Source: Silene latifolia (Eukaryota > Streptophyta > Magnoliopsida > Caryophyllales > Caryophyllaceae). Taken from it: a stretch of DNA of 64,000 nt. The notes under the pieces were generated by a model, which saw nothing but the letters and a program-made list of their open reading frames with translations, was not told the DNA's origin and did not search any database. A program made the position numbers and the translations under genes. Shown here piece by piece: positions 33,741-44,433 of the stretch. The stretch is taken from positions 39,388,652 through 39,452,651 of the forward strand of contig NC_133536.1 in assembly GCF_048544455.1 (NCBI RefSeq), read 5' to 3'. Positions within the stretch are counted from its first letter, which is position 1, and each line of letters opens with the position of its first letter.

Positions 33741-35068
33741 TGTAATACTACGGTTTTATGAGTCTCTGGGTACTCTATCGAGTAGGACTTACTCTGTCGA
33801 GTAAGGGTGAGTTGCGGTTTTAAAATAGTTTCTGACCTGTTGGGTAATCGATCGAGTAACGTTGATACTCGATCGAGTAGCCGGTTTACGGGGGATGATT
33901 TCTCGGGTTTTGTTAATAATGCGATTAAGTATATAATTACTTCCGTCACTTTTCTTTAAACACTTTTATAACCTAATTACATTCAAAAGAGAAATCAAAC
34001 TACGTTCTTCGCATCAATCGCATTGTTGGCAAATCCCGGAGCGTGGAAGGTTAGATTTTACCTTTCTTTATACCGTTGTGATCCTTGCGTCGAGGGTAAG
34101 ATCTACGTACCGTTTTTATAGTATTTAGTCAAAGTTTGTTAAACCCTAATATTGGGATTTGGGAGTTTTGTTGTATTTTGTGATTAGTAGTGATTATATG
34201 TTTGTATGTTAGGAGGAGGATTCGTAGAAGAAGCCTTTTGATATCAGCTGTGAGACCGTCTGATTGTGTTGCCTTCCAGGTAGGGTTTCCCTACTCAGTA
34301 TTAGTCCCATAATGTGTTGGTGATGATTTGTGATTGTTGATTATTGTTATACGAGTATTATGACGGTTGTTGGTTTGATTGTTGTTTAATGGTTGTGATT
34401 GTTTGTCTCTGGTTCTCGAGATGCGTTCTCGGCTGAGTGGAGTCACTTGCGGGGGTGGCTTCACGCCCTAGTTTCGCCCTCCGTGGAACCCGCCACGGGA
34501 GGGGATGTGCACATTAATGAGACAGGGTTATCGCTCGGTATGATGAGCGGGACTTAGGTGGGAACGCCTGCGGTCCCCCACTGGCAGGGCTGGTCCAGTG
34601 GACAGTCGGTAACGGAGATTGATTGGAGTGGGTGTGATTTTGTGTGTGTGACCGTTTGAGCTGCTTGTTTACTGTGTTGTTGGTTATATAAATTGTGTGA
34701 TTAGTACTAACCCCGTTTAATGTTTTAAAAACTGTGGTGATCCATTCGGGGGTGGTGAGCAGTTATTGAGCAGGTATGATATGACGCGTATGGGATAGCT
34801 GGGATGAGTCATCACGTGGCAGTTAGAAGTCTTCCGCTGTGTCAGACGATGTTTTATAGCTTTGATAGTTTTAGTAGTAGACCGTCTGAGAGTCTTGTAT
34901 TTCTTTTTATCAGTTTTGGAGTTGGTATGTAATCACTTGAAACATTATTTACTTTTAAGTATGTTTTGTTATTGTCTTATGATTATCATTGCCTCGGAAA
35001 ACCGAGATGGTAGCACTTCCATGCCTTAAGTGGTCCTGGTAAGGCACTTGGAGTATGGGGGTGTTACA
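33741..35068 (+). repeat. LARD2 3' LTR
   Basis: 1328 bp from TGTAATACTACGG to GGGGTGTTACA. The palindrome array (about 33771-33879) has lost two units seen in the 5' LTR, yet the gap to TATATA (33930-33935) is still 51 bp. The CCGTGG/CCACGG hairpin is at 34481-34498. Confidence 0.9.
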
Positions 35069-35096
35069 CTATACCATGCTCTATTTGGGGTAAGTA

Positions 35097-35796
35097 TGAT
35101 ACTACGGTTTTATGGTCCTAGCTTACTCGGTCGAGTAGTTCATACTCGGTGGAGTAAGTTGTTGAGTGCTTTTAAACTGGCTACTATTTTGAGTGCCCTA
35201 GGTAGAGTTCCTTAGAACTTGGCCGAGTAGGTCGTACTCGGCCGAGTACCCAAGTACTCGACCGAGTACCCGGTTTAACGGGTTAGTTTTCCATGATTTT
35301 GATTAAAATGATTGGAGAATATAAAAGGCGGTCGTCAGTTTTCTAAATCACTTTTTCACTTTATGCCTAAATGACTTACACATTCTCTAATCGTCTTCCT
35401 CATCTCCAAGCAAGGGTTGATCGATCGTGAGTCCTTGTATCTCGTTTTCCGTGTCGATTCCTTTGCTAAGTCTCTAGCGTTTTCTTAATCAGTTTATGGT
35501 TGTCATTACGGGTTTATGCAAACCCTAGATTAGTTTAATTTGGGGGTTCAGGGTGTTTGGTCATCGTATGTGTTGTTGATTGTTGATTATCATTGTTGTA
35601 GGTGTCGATGTGTTACTCGTTGTACATTTGTATGATTGCCCGTGGTATAGCGGATTGCGATAAGGTAAGGTTTTCCTACTCAGTCGATTGCGTAACTAAT
35701 TTGAGATTGTTGTGATTGTTCGATTAATATGCATCGTTGGATTGAGATTGGTTCAGTAATATGGTGATTGGTATTGTTGTTGTTTTGGGTAGATTT
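35097..35796 (+). mobile_element. Truncated LTR J, third LARD-like family
   Basis: It begins TGATACTACGG (apparently TGTAATAC with two bases lost) inside the Athila protease region, where the frame reads FTIPCSIWG just before it. It has a palindrome array (35124-35268), then TATAAAAG at 35320-35327, a 52-bp gap. The GCGGATTGCGA..AAGGT phrase (about 35650) matches LARD1's LTR. It is cut at 35797 by the LTR of Tat-like element B; its remainder would lie beyond the window. Confidence 0.7.
35124..35268. promoter_or_regulatory. Palindrome array upstream of TATA (LTR J)
   Basis: Five units, intact or degenerate, with centres GT, GC and AC, ending 52 bp before TATAAAAG. This is a third LARD-like family with the same spacing. 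Confidence 0.6.
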
Positions 35797-36455
35797 TGCA
35801 CAAAGCTTAATCAGGCCAGGGTAGACTTTGACGTAGGGTTAACTAGTTTGTCTACCTTGTCTATGACGGTAGGGCATGATGCAATATAAGTAAAATAAAG
35901 TAAATAAAATAAACAAGTAAGACAATAGATTTTGTACGTGGAAAACCCTTTAATTGGGAAAAAAACACGGGCACCAAGTCACGAGAGGTTTCACTATGTA
36001 TATGGAGAATAATAACGTAAGTAGATACAATATGGAGTATTTTTACTAAGTATTGTAATTGAGTTGTTCTAGAGGTGATAACATGTGTGTAGAAATGATC
36101 CTTGATGCTTCTTATATAGTAGTCTCGCCAAGCTGCATAATATCTCCTCTTCATAATGTAATATTCTCTTTTAATGGTGTCATTGATTGCTCCTTATGTA
36201 CTCTTAGTCACCTGGATAAATGTTCGGCCTTTATGATAGAATCTTCTCCTTAATTGCTCCATAATTAGAATAATAATGTATAATTATTCTCCATATTTAT
36301 TCTAGACTTAGTCAAATATTATCCTTTTACTTGCTCCATAATTAAAAAAACACGGGCACCAAGCCAGCTTCGAGATATCCTGACGCTTCTGCCCTGATCA
36401 TCAGGCCAGGGTAGGAATTTATCCTGAATGCAGGACGGAAATATCAGACCCAACA
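35797..36455 (-). repeat. 3' LTR of Tat-like element B
   Basis: On the minus strand it runs TGTTGGGTCTGATA...GCTTTGTGCA, 659 bp. A purine-rich tract (AGAAGATAAGGGGCAAT on the minus strand) precedes it, as expected for the plus-strand primer. A minus-strand TATA box (TATATAAG) lies near 36113. The same LTR appears at 50058-50726. Confidence 0.75.
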
Positions 36456-36654
36456 ATTGCCCCTTATCTTCTCATTATTGCTGGGTCAGGCCAGAAATGA
36501 GAAGATAACTATCAACTTAATTAAGTAACTTCTTCAGGACGGTTGAGTTGTAATCATCATAGAAAAAATGGCTAGTTAGTTTAAATGCGCCAAGTGTCCT
36601 ATTTGCTGCAACCGCTTCAATTACTGCGTGCAAGTTGCAGTAAACCCTAGATAT

Positions 36655-36797
36655 TCACCGCATTATAAATACTCTTTTAACCTCTGCTTTATTATTCATC
36701 AAAACCCGATCAATTTATCTGTAAATCTCTTAATTCTTCTTCAATCTTCATCTTCAACCTTCGTCCAAACTCCCAAAAATTTCCATAAATTAACACT
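36655..36797 (+). promoter_or_regulatory. Promoter of the antisense gene in element B
   Basis: CATTATAAATAC (about 36661) is followed by a CT-rich leader with CTTCATCTTCAACCTTC and the start codon at 36798. The copy in B' has the same order (CATTATAAATACC near 50921, start at 51053). Conservation of TATA box, leader and start in two diverged copies suggests a real promoter outside the LTR. Confidence 0.55.
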
Positions 36798-38841
36798 ATG
36801 GTTGTAAAAAGAAAATCAATGAGGGGTGTTGTTGCTCCAGGCACACCTTTTGTCCAAAACCCTGAAACAAGCATGAGCCTTCTGAAAATACTTCCTCTGT
36901 TCTTGTTATGGAGAAGATGTCCATATTTCATAAATATTTTGAATTCAAACCATCAAAAGCACTTGACGAACATTCTTCTATTCCCAATCGTCTCAAGCCT
37001 GAGTTTGAGAAAATTCTGAAGGAAAAGAGGATTATCCCTGTTGATGTTGAGGTTTGGATTCCTGAAGACTCTCCTATCAAGGCTGACTGGGCTTGTCCTC
37101 GTTGGTTCTGTATCCATGATTGGGCTTTCAGGACTGGTTGTAAGTTGTCTTTCTCTCCTCTCATGGTTGAAGTGGTCAAGGAAATTGGTATTCCTCCTTA
37201 CTAGATCATGCCTACGCTCTGGAAGGTGGTTCATTCTAATGAGTTTTTATGTGACAAGCATAAACTGGTTTTTACTGTTGATGATTTGTAGAGCTGTTAT
37301 TCCCTAAGGAGACACAGTCCTGGCAGGGTCAATTTCAAGGTTAGGCCTTCGACTAATCCCCTTCTCAGCAATCTAGATAGTGGTGCTGACAAGAATTGGG
37401 CTGCTGGTTACATGTTCATCAGGACCAACTCGGTTGGGCCTGATCTGGCGTATCTCAACTTTGATGCCTGTACTGGTGGTAAGTATCCTGCAACTTTTAC
37501 CTATTCTATACATATTTTGTTAGTTTAAAGTAAAGCAGGAAATATTTAACAGGGTATACCTCTTTTGTAGTGGATGATTGGCTGAGCACTGTTGAATATC
37601 CTTCTGAAAGGGTAACTGCTTTTCTGGCTATTCCTCTTGAGGAGAGGTCATGGCCATTCTACTCTGGGTGGAACGTTTTCCTCGCTGTTTGAACAGAGAG
37701 GGTCTTTCCAAGGTTTCCAGGCCTATTAAGGCTCTTCATGTCTCAACTTCTGGCAGTAAGACTCATTTCTCTGTGCTTCTCTTTACTTTGGCTAATTTTG
37801 TTATAGCTTGTCTTTATTGCTAATGCAGTTCCTCATTTTGTAGCTACCAGGTTATCTACTAGGCGTACAAGGTTTGGTACGGCAGACTTGAATGCCAGGC
37901 TTGCTCGGGTTAAGAAAGAAGACTCCAAGGGTAGTGGTTGTCCTGGAACTTAGGCTGATAAACCGATTGACCTGACTGATGTTCCAGCTGCTCCAGTTAT
38001 TCCTGATGTTCCTACTGAGACTAGTCCTGTTGCTCATAAGAGGAAGCGGGAAGAGGCTGGTATTCGTCTTCCTATCAGGGAAGTGAAGGGTAGGGCAGGT
38101 AGTATCGAAGCTGCTAAGGAAAAGATCCAGGAATTTGCTGACTCTAATTCTCCTCAAATGGTGTCAATGGACCCTATTGAATCTAATACCAAGGTGGTTG
38201 CTATAGTGGATCATGCTGTTAATATTGTGACTGACGCTCTTGGTTCCTTGGGGAGGTATCCTTAGTTTTCTTTTAGTTTATTTTCTTTGATATTTTCCTA
38301 TTTATTTTTCTAACATTTCTTTTATTTCCTTGATCGGACGACTATAGCTTATCTTGTCAATGCTTATCAGACTTCTTCATTGGTGGCTAGGACCAATATG
38401 CTCAGTTCTGATGTTGATAAGCTGAATTATGAGCTTTCCTTTGCTCAGGCTAACCTGGTTGCTGCCAAGGCCGATTTAAAGAGAGCGCAGGTTGAGCGTG
38501 ATGCTGCCAAGGTTGAGGGTGGGTCTAGGAAGCAGTTGCTGCATGAGGCTTTGGAAAGTAATGAAGAGCTCAACCTTGAGAAGGATGATTTGGAAGGCAA
38601 GCTTGATGATGTTGTCTTCTATTTCTTTGTCAAGGGGAAGATTGCGGCTCTGTCTGAACCAGTGGAGGCCACGGCAAAATGGAATCCTGAAGCTGAAATG
38701 GCTCTTGCTTCAAAGAGGTATCCTAAACTACACAACTTTGGTGAAGAGGAGGAAGTGGAGTATCTAGGGGAGAAGGATGCCGAAGAGGCCAAGGAGGCTA
38801 AGGATGGTGTTGCTGACGCTGCTTCTCAGGAGAAGCAGTAA
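36798..38841 (+). pseudogene. Antisense intron-containing gene of element B
   Basis: Proposed exons are 36798-37478, 37571-37755, 37844-38255 and 38348-38841. Splice sites match the second copy at 51053, including the phase-1 first intron (G|TG for valine). The protein starts MVVKRKS. A central domain has DWACPRWFCIHDWAF, SPLMVEVVKEIGIPPY and SPGRVNFKVRPST and resembles the 'putative gypsy type transposon' (transposase_28-like) family. The C-terminus is charged, probably coiled-coil (EELNLEKDDLEGKLDD, ANLVAAKADLKRAQ). A frameshift near 36880, a TAG at 37202 and further stops inactivate it. Function is unknown in this family. It is encoded opposite to gag-pol. Confidence 0.7.
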
Positions 38842-38955
38842 TTTTTAAATGATAATTTATGTTGGTTTTTGGCCCATCCAGGGGGGATGTCCCTGGAAAA
38901 AAATTTTGGTATTTTGGTTCCCCTTGTTAGGGAGGTTATCCCTGACAAGCTAAAC
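38819..38955 (+). terminator. Hairpins at the end of the antisense gene
   Basis: Three inverted repeats follow each other: CTGCTTCTC/GAGAAGCAG over the last codons (38819-38838), CCAGGG/CCCTGG (38878-38896) and TTAGGGA/TCCCTGA (38927-38945). All three recur after the second copy (63841-63966), with stem changes that keep pairing or leave a wobble. A role in 3'-end formation or RNA stability is inference. Confidence 0.45.
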
Positions 38956-39719
38956 ATTTGGCTCCCTTTACCCAGGGCTGAGGGCTTTATTAATGATAAC
39001 AAGTTTGCCTTTTTTGGCTTGCTTTGTTCCAAATCTTTTTTTTATGCTCTTTCCTTAACCTATCAGGATGTTTAAATAAATAATTTTCAGTCTGTTAACC
39101 GGTTAACCTGTTAAATATATGATCTTCAACCTATTAACCTGTATTGTGTTTTTAATTCGATGTTAATCTTCAATAATGTGTAGTTTTTCTTCCTGACATG
39201 ATTGAAGTGGGTGGGATCCGTCCTAACTAGAGGGCTTAAGTGCTGGAGGGCTTTGTATTCAGCCTGTCCAGAGGACATTTGGACGTGTCATTAGGATCTT
39301 TCACCTTTTTACCTGTCACAGTGCTGCGTCCATCCATTGTAGAGGTGTGCAGAGGTGTCCCGTATTTGCTGTATCTGGTGTGGGTTACCAACATTCGTTT
39401 GGGCACGACGGGGTGCAACAACAAAAAATAAAGAGTACTGAAAATAAAAAAACAAAGTAATGGGATATAATAGAGTAGCCCTCAATCCTGGAGACTTATT
39501 CATGTAATAACAGATCATGCATAATTTTTCAAGATTCAAATATTATATCAGGACATGTATTAGGAGGGTAAAACACATAAGTTTTTCATACAAAATACAC
39601 GTAGAATTTGTATGTTGGACAAATAAGGCAAGCAGTTTTTGACAGGCAAAACATGCAGGGTTTAAATATATCAAATAAGTATAAGTAGAATTGAATTTTT
39701 ACCTTGTCAGGACAGGGTA
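38956..39719. other. Spacer between antisense gene and pol of B
   Basis: No gene. AT-rich non-coding sequence. Short frames on both strands around 39236-39431 have no family features. Confidence 0.5.
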
Positions 39720-40454
39720 TAGCTGTATTATTCTGAGAATTTATATATGAAATAGTTTCAAATGAGATACATTCCAGGACCTTGGGATCATCTCTCCCTC
39801 TAAGGTTTGTAGCCTGTATGCTCCTTGCCCGACGATTGAGTCCATAAATATGGGCCTTCCCATACAGTGGCTAGATTGTCTGCTGTTTTTTCTTTTTTTT
39901 TTTGTTCGGGAATACTTTTAGTAGAACTAAGTCTCATTCCCTGAGAACTCTCATTTTGACATTTTTGTTATAGCTTCTAGCTACTGTTTGTTGATATGAT
40001 GCTATCCTGATTTTGGCAGCATCTCTCAATTCTTCCGCTAGGAATAGGTTGTCCTGCATCAGGCTGTTGTTTGCTTCTATGTTGTTTAGGCTAAATCTTG
40101 AACTTGGCACATGTACTTCTCAAGGAATGACTGCTTCACAACCATACACCAAGGAATAGGGTGTTTAGCCTGTCGAGGTCTTTAGGGTTGTCATGTCTGC
40201 CCATAGTACTAATGAAAGCTCTTCTACCCATCTGCCACGTCTACTATTCAGCTTCTTTTTTAGGCCGCTGACGATTACCTTGTCGCTTGATTCAGCCTGG
40301 CCGTTTGCTTTTGGGTAGCCAGGGGTTGAAGTTACTAGTTTGATATTTTATTCATCACAGAAAGCCTTAGTTCTTTTTCCAACGAATTGAGTGCCATTGT
40401 CACAGACTATCTCTGAAGGGACTTCATACCTGCATATGATATTAGTCCTAATGA
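39720..40454 (-). pseudogene. Integrase C-terminal half of Tat-like element B
   Basis: On the minus strand: SFIRTNIICRYEVP, IVCDNGTQFVGK, the catalytic-core phrase TPGYPKANGQAESS, TGYTPYSLVYGCEAV, and a C-terminal WEGPY. Internal stops occur. Element C separates it from the N-terminal half at 45935. Confidence 0.85.
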
Positions 40455-40459
40455 ATGAT

Positions 40460-41516
40460 TGATACGATCGTCAAGTACCAAAAATAAATACCTAAGTACT
40501 ACTAATAGAAGCTAGCGGTAAGTAGGGTCGATCTCAACAGGGAGGCAAAAATGAGATTTATCTGTTTTAAATTAGTCTAAGAGTAACGGGGGTTTGAGTA
40601 TGATTTCTAAACTAAGAGAGGTGGCAAGAGAAATTGAGCGATAACAATAAAGGGATTAACAATAAAGAGAGAGAACTAGGATTGTCGGGTCACCAATGAA
40701 TGTCAGATAATTGCAGCTAAGGTCACAGATCGGTCACTTGTATCGGTCTAAAGGGCAACAACTATCTTCTTCCGGTCTCAATTCACCCTAAAACACTATT
40801 AGCTTAGCTTCCGCCCTCACTAAAGCATCCTAATGTTCACTGTAGGTCTCATCCCTTCCAACCTTCCGGTCTAGGTCAAGGCTTACCAAATCAATTAGCT
40901 AGATGCGTCGACTCAAGCAACTAATTGTAATTATATACGATGATTAACAGCATAGACAAGATTTTAGCAATAATGAATTAGCTAAACATAATAATGAATA
41001 AAGCAAAAGAGAAGGAAGAATCAAGAACAAACATAATGAAAGATACAAACTAAAGAGAGGAAATATTAAATACAGAGAACAAAAGAAAGATTACAAAGTA
41101 GCGAATCCGAAAAAAAGAAGCAAAGCAAAGTTTCCAGCAGTAATTAAGAGTAAGAGCAGTAATTAAGAGTATATGAGATGTTTTAACCTAATCCTACGAC
41201 TTCCTTAATATAGGGAAGTGATTATTAACATAAAATAAACCTAACACGGGATAAAAATCCCGAGGATATAAGCTAGTCACTCGATCGAGCAACTTTATAT
41301 CACTCGATCGAACAAATCAAAGCTAAAACCTCTCGATCGAGGACTTAAGGTACTCGATCGAACACTTATCAAAAAGGCACATTTGATCGAGTAGAAAAAG
41401 GACTCGATCGAACAAGATAGTACTCGATCGAGTACTTTCCAGCGCACAATTCCTGCTTTGCGCACTGAACTTCAAACGGCCGCCATTTCTTCGTTACTTG
41501 GGCAAACTAACACTTA
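40460..41516 (-). repeat. 3' LTR of element C, U3 start missing
   Basis: It matches the complete LTR from TGATACGATCG to about the TTCTTCGTTACTT phrase, where similarity stops. About 440 bp of U3 and the purine tract are gone. The palindrome array (41278-41434) remains. The minus-strand TATA box is weakened (TATATTAA). Confidence 0.7.
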
Positions 41517-43820
41517 TAGCAAAAATGTCAATTGCAAACGAGTTGTAAGATGTTTATAATAAAGCTGAACCGTCGACCTTGCAAGACCTTTAATGATGGA
41601 CTCTCACGGGTCACTCTTCTCTCATGAAGCAGAGGGTAAGCATATGAGTGTAAGAGAGAAGGAAATATAGTCGCTCACCTAAACTACGGCCCACATAAAC
41701 ATGCATGTAGCTAATATGATAGACAATTCTAACTACAACACATATATTCCAACCAAACAGGGTCCGTCACAGCCGAGGGCTTACAAAAGTTATGGGAAAG
41801 TGAGGCTGTGGGTAAGAAAAGGCAAAACAAGTATGTAAAATGTGGAGGTAAAGCGTCAAGCTAGCACCTAAACAATACCATATAACAACATCCAATTCCT
41901 AACCAATTATAAAATCAAACTCAAGTACCCTTCATATGGCACAAAAACTCACTCAACCAGACAACAACTCCTCATAAAACCGAAATTAACCAAACTTTTT
42001 TTGTTCAATTTTTTCTCTTTCTTTTTCTTCTTTTTCTTTTCTTTTCGGTCTTTTCATTTTTCTGTTTTTTTTTCGAATTCTTTTTTTTTTTCATTTCATC
42101 CTCCTTCTTCTTCATAAATTACCAACTCCAAATCAATACAATACAAACCAAACTCGGCACGATAAATTATATACCGCAAAAACATACACTAAACTAGCTT
42201 GACAAGGCATGCTAAATTTTGGATGTAGTTAAGGGTCAAAAGGCAAATTTGGCTAAATGTGGAGTTAAATGGGTAAAAATGAAAGAAAAGGGGAATGTAA
42301 GCGCCTCCCTTCATGTGACACCAATCACTAACCCTATGTAGGCAATAAGCAATTGAATTTCATATATATGCAAATTAATGAACATGTTATGTAAGGAGTA
42401 ACTACTCACAATCCTACGTGAAACCGGTCATAAATGACACTAGTTTATAAGGCTCTAAATCTTAAAAATTATAAGTAGGTTGCCAAAATTTCAGGTCAAG
42501 TCTATATGTTCATCTGTATTTTTAACATTAACTCGTAGATATACAGAAGACAAAGCTAAAGATAATAATTTATGCAAGGCTTAAGCAAAAGGACAAAAAT
42601 TAGTGCAAATTCTTCATTGAAATCTACCGTTCCGACTCAACCTATGTGCTAAAATAAACGTGAAATTTTTGAATTTTTCGAATTTTTTTTTGATGAAAAT
42701 AAACAGCAATACATACAAAAAATAAACGTGATAATAAAAATGCAGTAAAGACAACATGCAGACATAGATATGGATGCATAATCTCCCCTAATCAAACCGT
42801 ACAATGCCCTCATTGTACCAAATACCAAAAATAGGGAAAGGAAATGCAAACTGAAAAGGAGAGAGTGAAGCTGCGGAAAATTCACAAGAATACGCGAAGA
42901 AGGGACCTCCCCAAACCAGCCAGCAACATGGGAGGTCGCAAAACAGCTCCATCAGCGTCACATGAAGCGAATCAAAGGAAGCCAACTCGATCGAGAGAGT
43001 AGATTACTCGATCGAGTGAAATGGATTGTGGAAGTGCTCGATCGAGAAAAGGTAAATGCTCGATCGAAATGGTCGTGTCTGTGGATGCTCGATCGAAGAT
43101 GGAAAGCATTTGATCAAGGGAGTAAGTCACTCGATCGGTTAGAAGATTGCTGGATCGAGAACTCTTTATTGCACAACTCTTAGGCGTCAAGGGAACACCT
43201 GCAAAGACGCAAATAGCAACAACAAATACGACCAAAAACCAAGCCTAGATCGCTCAGAGTCTATGGTTGAAAAAACCATTTATTACACACACAAAACTGA
43301 AATGCAAATTAATAAAAATTTAAACTCCGGGTTGCCTCCCGGACAGCGCTAGTTTCAGACAGGTCCCAGCTCGACCTATCTTTTCTTCATCCAGCCATTC
43401 TAATTGAGCCCAGTCAAAACAGCTCAAAGCACGCAGCAGCCGATCAAATAACTGCGCATGTGCTACACAAAACTATAAGTAGCACCATAATATAATAATA
43501 AAATAGGAAATTGAAATGTGCATCCGTTTAAGCCTAACGAATTTCCTATGACAGCTCCCAAATTTATCCACAAAAGAATTCTGCCCTCCAGCTAAGGGCG
43601 GAATATAGAAGCTCAAATTAACCGCGAGTGGAAAATAAGAGTGCTCATGAGCATTTGACTCAAAAATAACGCGAGTATAATCCACATGCACTGACGGGTT
43701 TGTATTGTGAGGTAGAGGAATCTGGTTTACTAAAGAAGAAGGTGGGTATTCATCCCAAATGCAAGAGACGGTAAAGTCAATTGGGTCCTCAATAATAGGT
43801 TCATCCATAATATCATCATA
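41517..43820 (-). other. Interior of element C, non-coding
   Basis: No pol. A pyrimidine-rich run at about 41998-42112 is a purine run on the element's sense strand. A second palindrome array lies at 42985-43160. GGGTTGCCTCCCGG (about 43328) is a short self-complementary phrase. The frames 42649-42985 and 43473-43808 show no known domain. Confidence 0.5.
42985..43160. repeat. Second palindrome array inside element C
   Basis: About nine CTCGATCGA-type units, several degenerate (TTGATCAAG, TGGATCGAG), in the interior and well away from the LTRs. The AT centre matches the array in C's own LTR. Confidence 0.65.
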
Positions 43821-43826
43821 ACTATC

Positions 43827-44393
43827 CTATTTAACCTCAAGGCTGTCAAAACTTTTCTCCTCACTCTCCTTATAGCTAGACTCGTCAGTAGGGGAGTTCT
43901 CAAAGAGACCTTCCCAGTCGTCCTCACTATCTCTGCAAGAATCATAGAGGGGTTCTAAATTATCCTTATAAAAGGGATTATCAACCACGCTAATGGTCTC
44001 CTCTATTTCTCCGTCAGTATTTCCTAAAACGGTTTCCAAGATCTCACCCACCCCCTCATCTGAGTTAACATGAAGAGAGAAACTGGGTTTAAGAGTTTCA
44101 GCAGCAAACCATTCAAAATTCTAATACCTCTTTTATGGGGAATCCTTCGAAATCCCACTTATCATTAGCCTCGAGGTATGCTCGCGTAGGGGCATTAATT
44201 CCCCGGATGACAAACATGCATATTTGGAGTCCCGAAAGCATTCCTCGTCTTGGTTCGAGCCACTCCTCCCACCTGTCTATATAAGAACCAAAACTTTCAT
44301 TCTCTCTCTGCGGAAAGTCAAGAACGAGAGACATGAGAATGGTCTCAAGGAACCGAGGTACCGTGAGACAAGAAATAGACTAAACAAAAACAG
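43827..44393 (-). pseudogene. Gag-like remnant of element C
   Basis: Directly after the primer site on the minus strand. One frame has LDFPQRENESFGSYIDRWEE and ANDKWDFEGFPIKEVLEF, which resembles the gag of Athila-like elements in layout (short acidic/aromatic segment). A second frame is acidic (EEKSFDSLEVK). A stop near 44110 separates them. Assignment to gag is by position and weak resemblance. Confidence 0.4.
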
Positions 44394-44410
44394 ATAAAAC
44401 TACGCTGCCT

Positions 44411-44428
44411 CCCCGGCAACGGCCGCCA
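44411..44428 (-). other. Primer-binding site of element C with an extra G
   Basis: On the minus strand it reads TGGCGGCCGTTGCCGGGG, five bases after the LTR. It is the tRNA-Asp type site with one inserted G near the start, which would leave a bulge in the primer duplex. Confidence 0.8.
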
Positions 44429-44433
44429 AAATT

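Larger units (their letters stand above)
27758..35068 (+). mobile_element. LARD2: complete non-coding LTR retrotransposon
   Basis: A 7.3-kb element with two LTRs, primer site, purine tract and a perfect target duplication CTATA (27753-27757 and 35069-35073), inserted in the protease region of H. The 4.6-kb interior has no recognisable gag or pol. It shares several blocks with LARD1 (around 30060-30200, 31380-31560 and 33100-33420) in the same order, so the two are related families that have both lost coding capacity. LTRs differ at roughly 3% of sites by eye, plus one deletion in the palindrome array. Confidence 0.88.

Noticed and set aside
36798..38841. Host gene between transposons
   Set aside because: The exons look like a host gene, but a second diverged copy occurs at the same place in another Tat-like element, so it belongs to the element.
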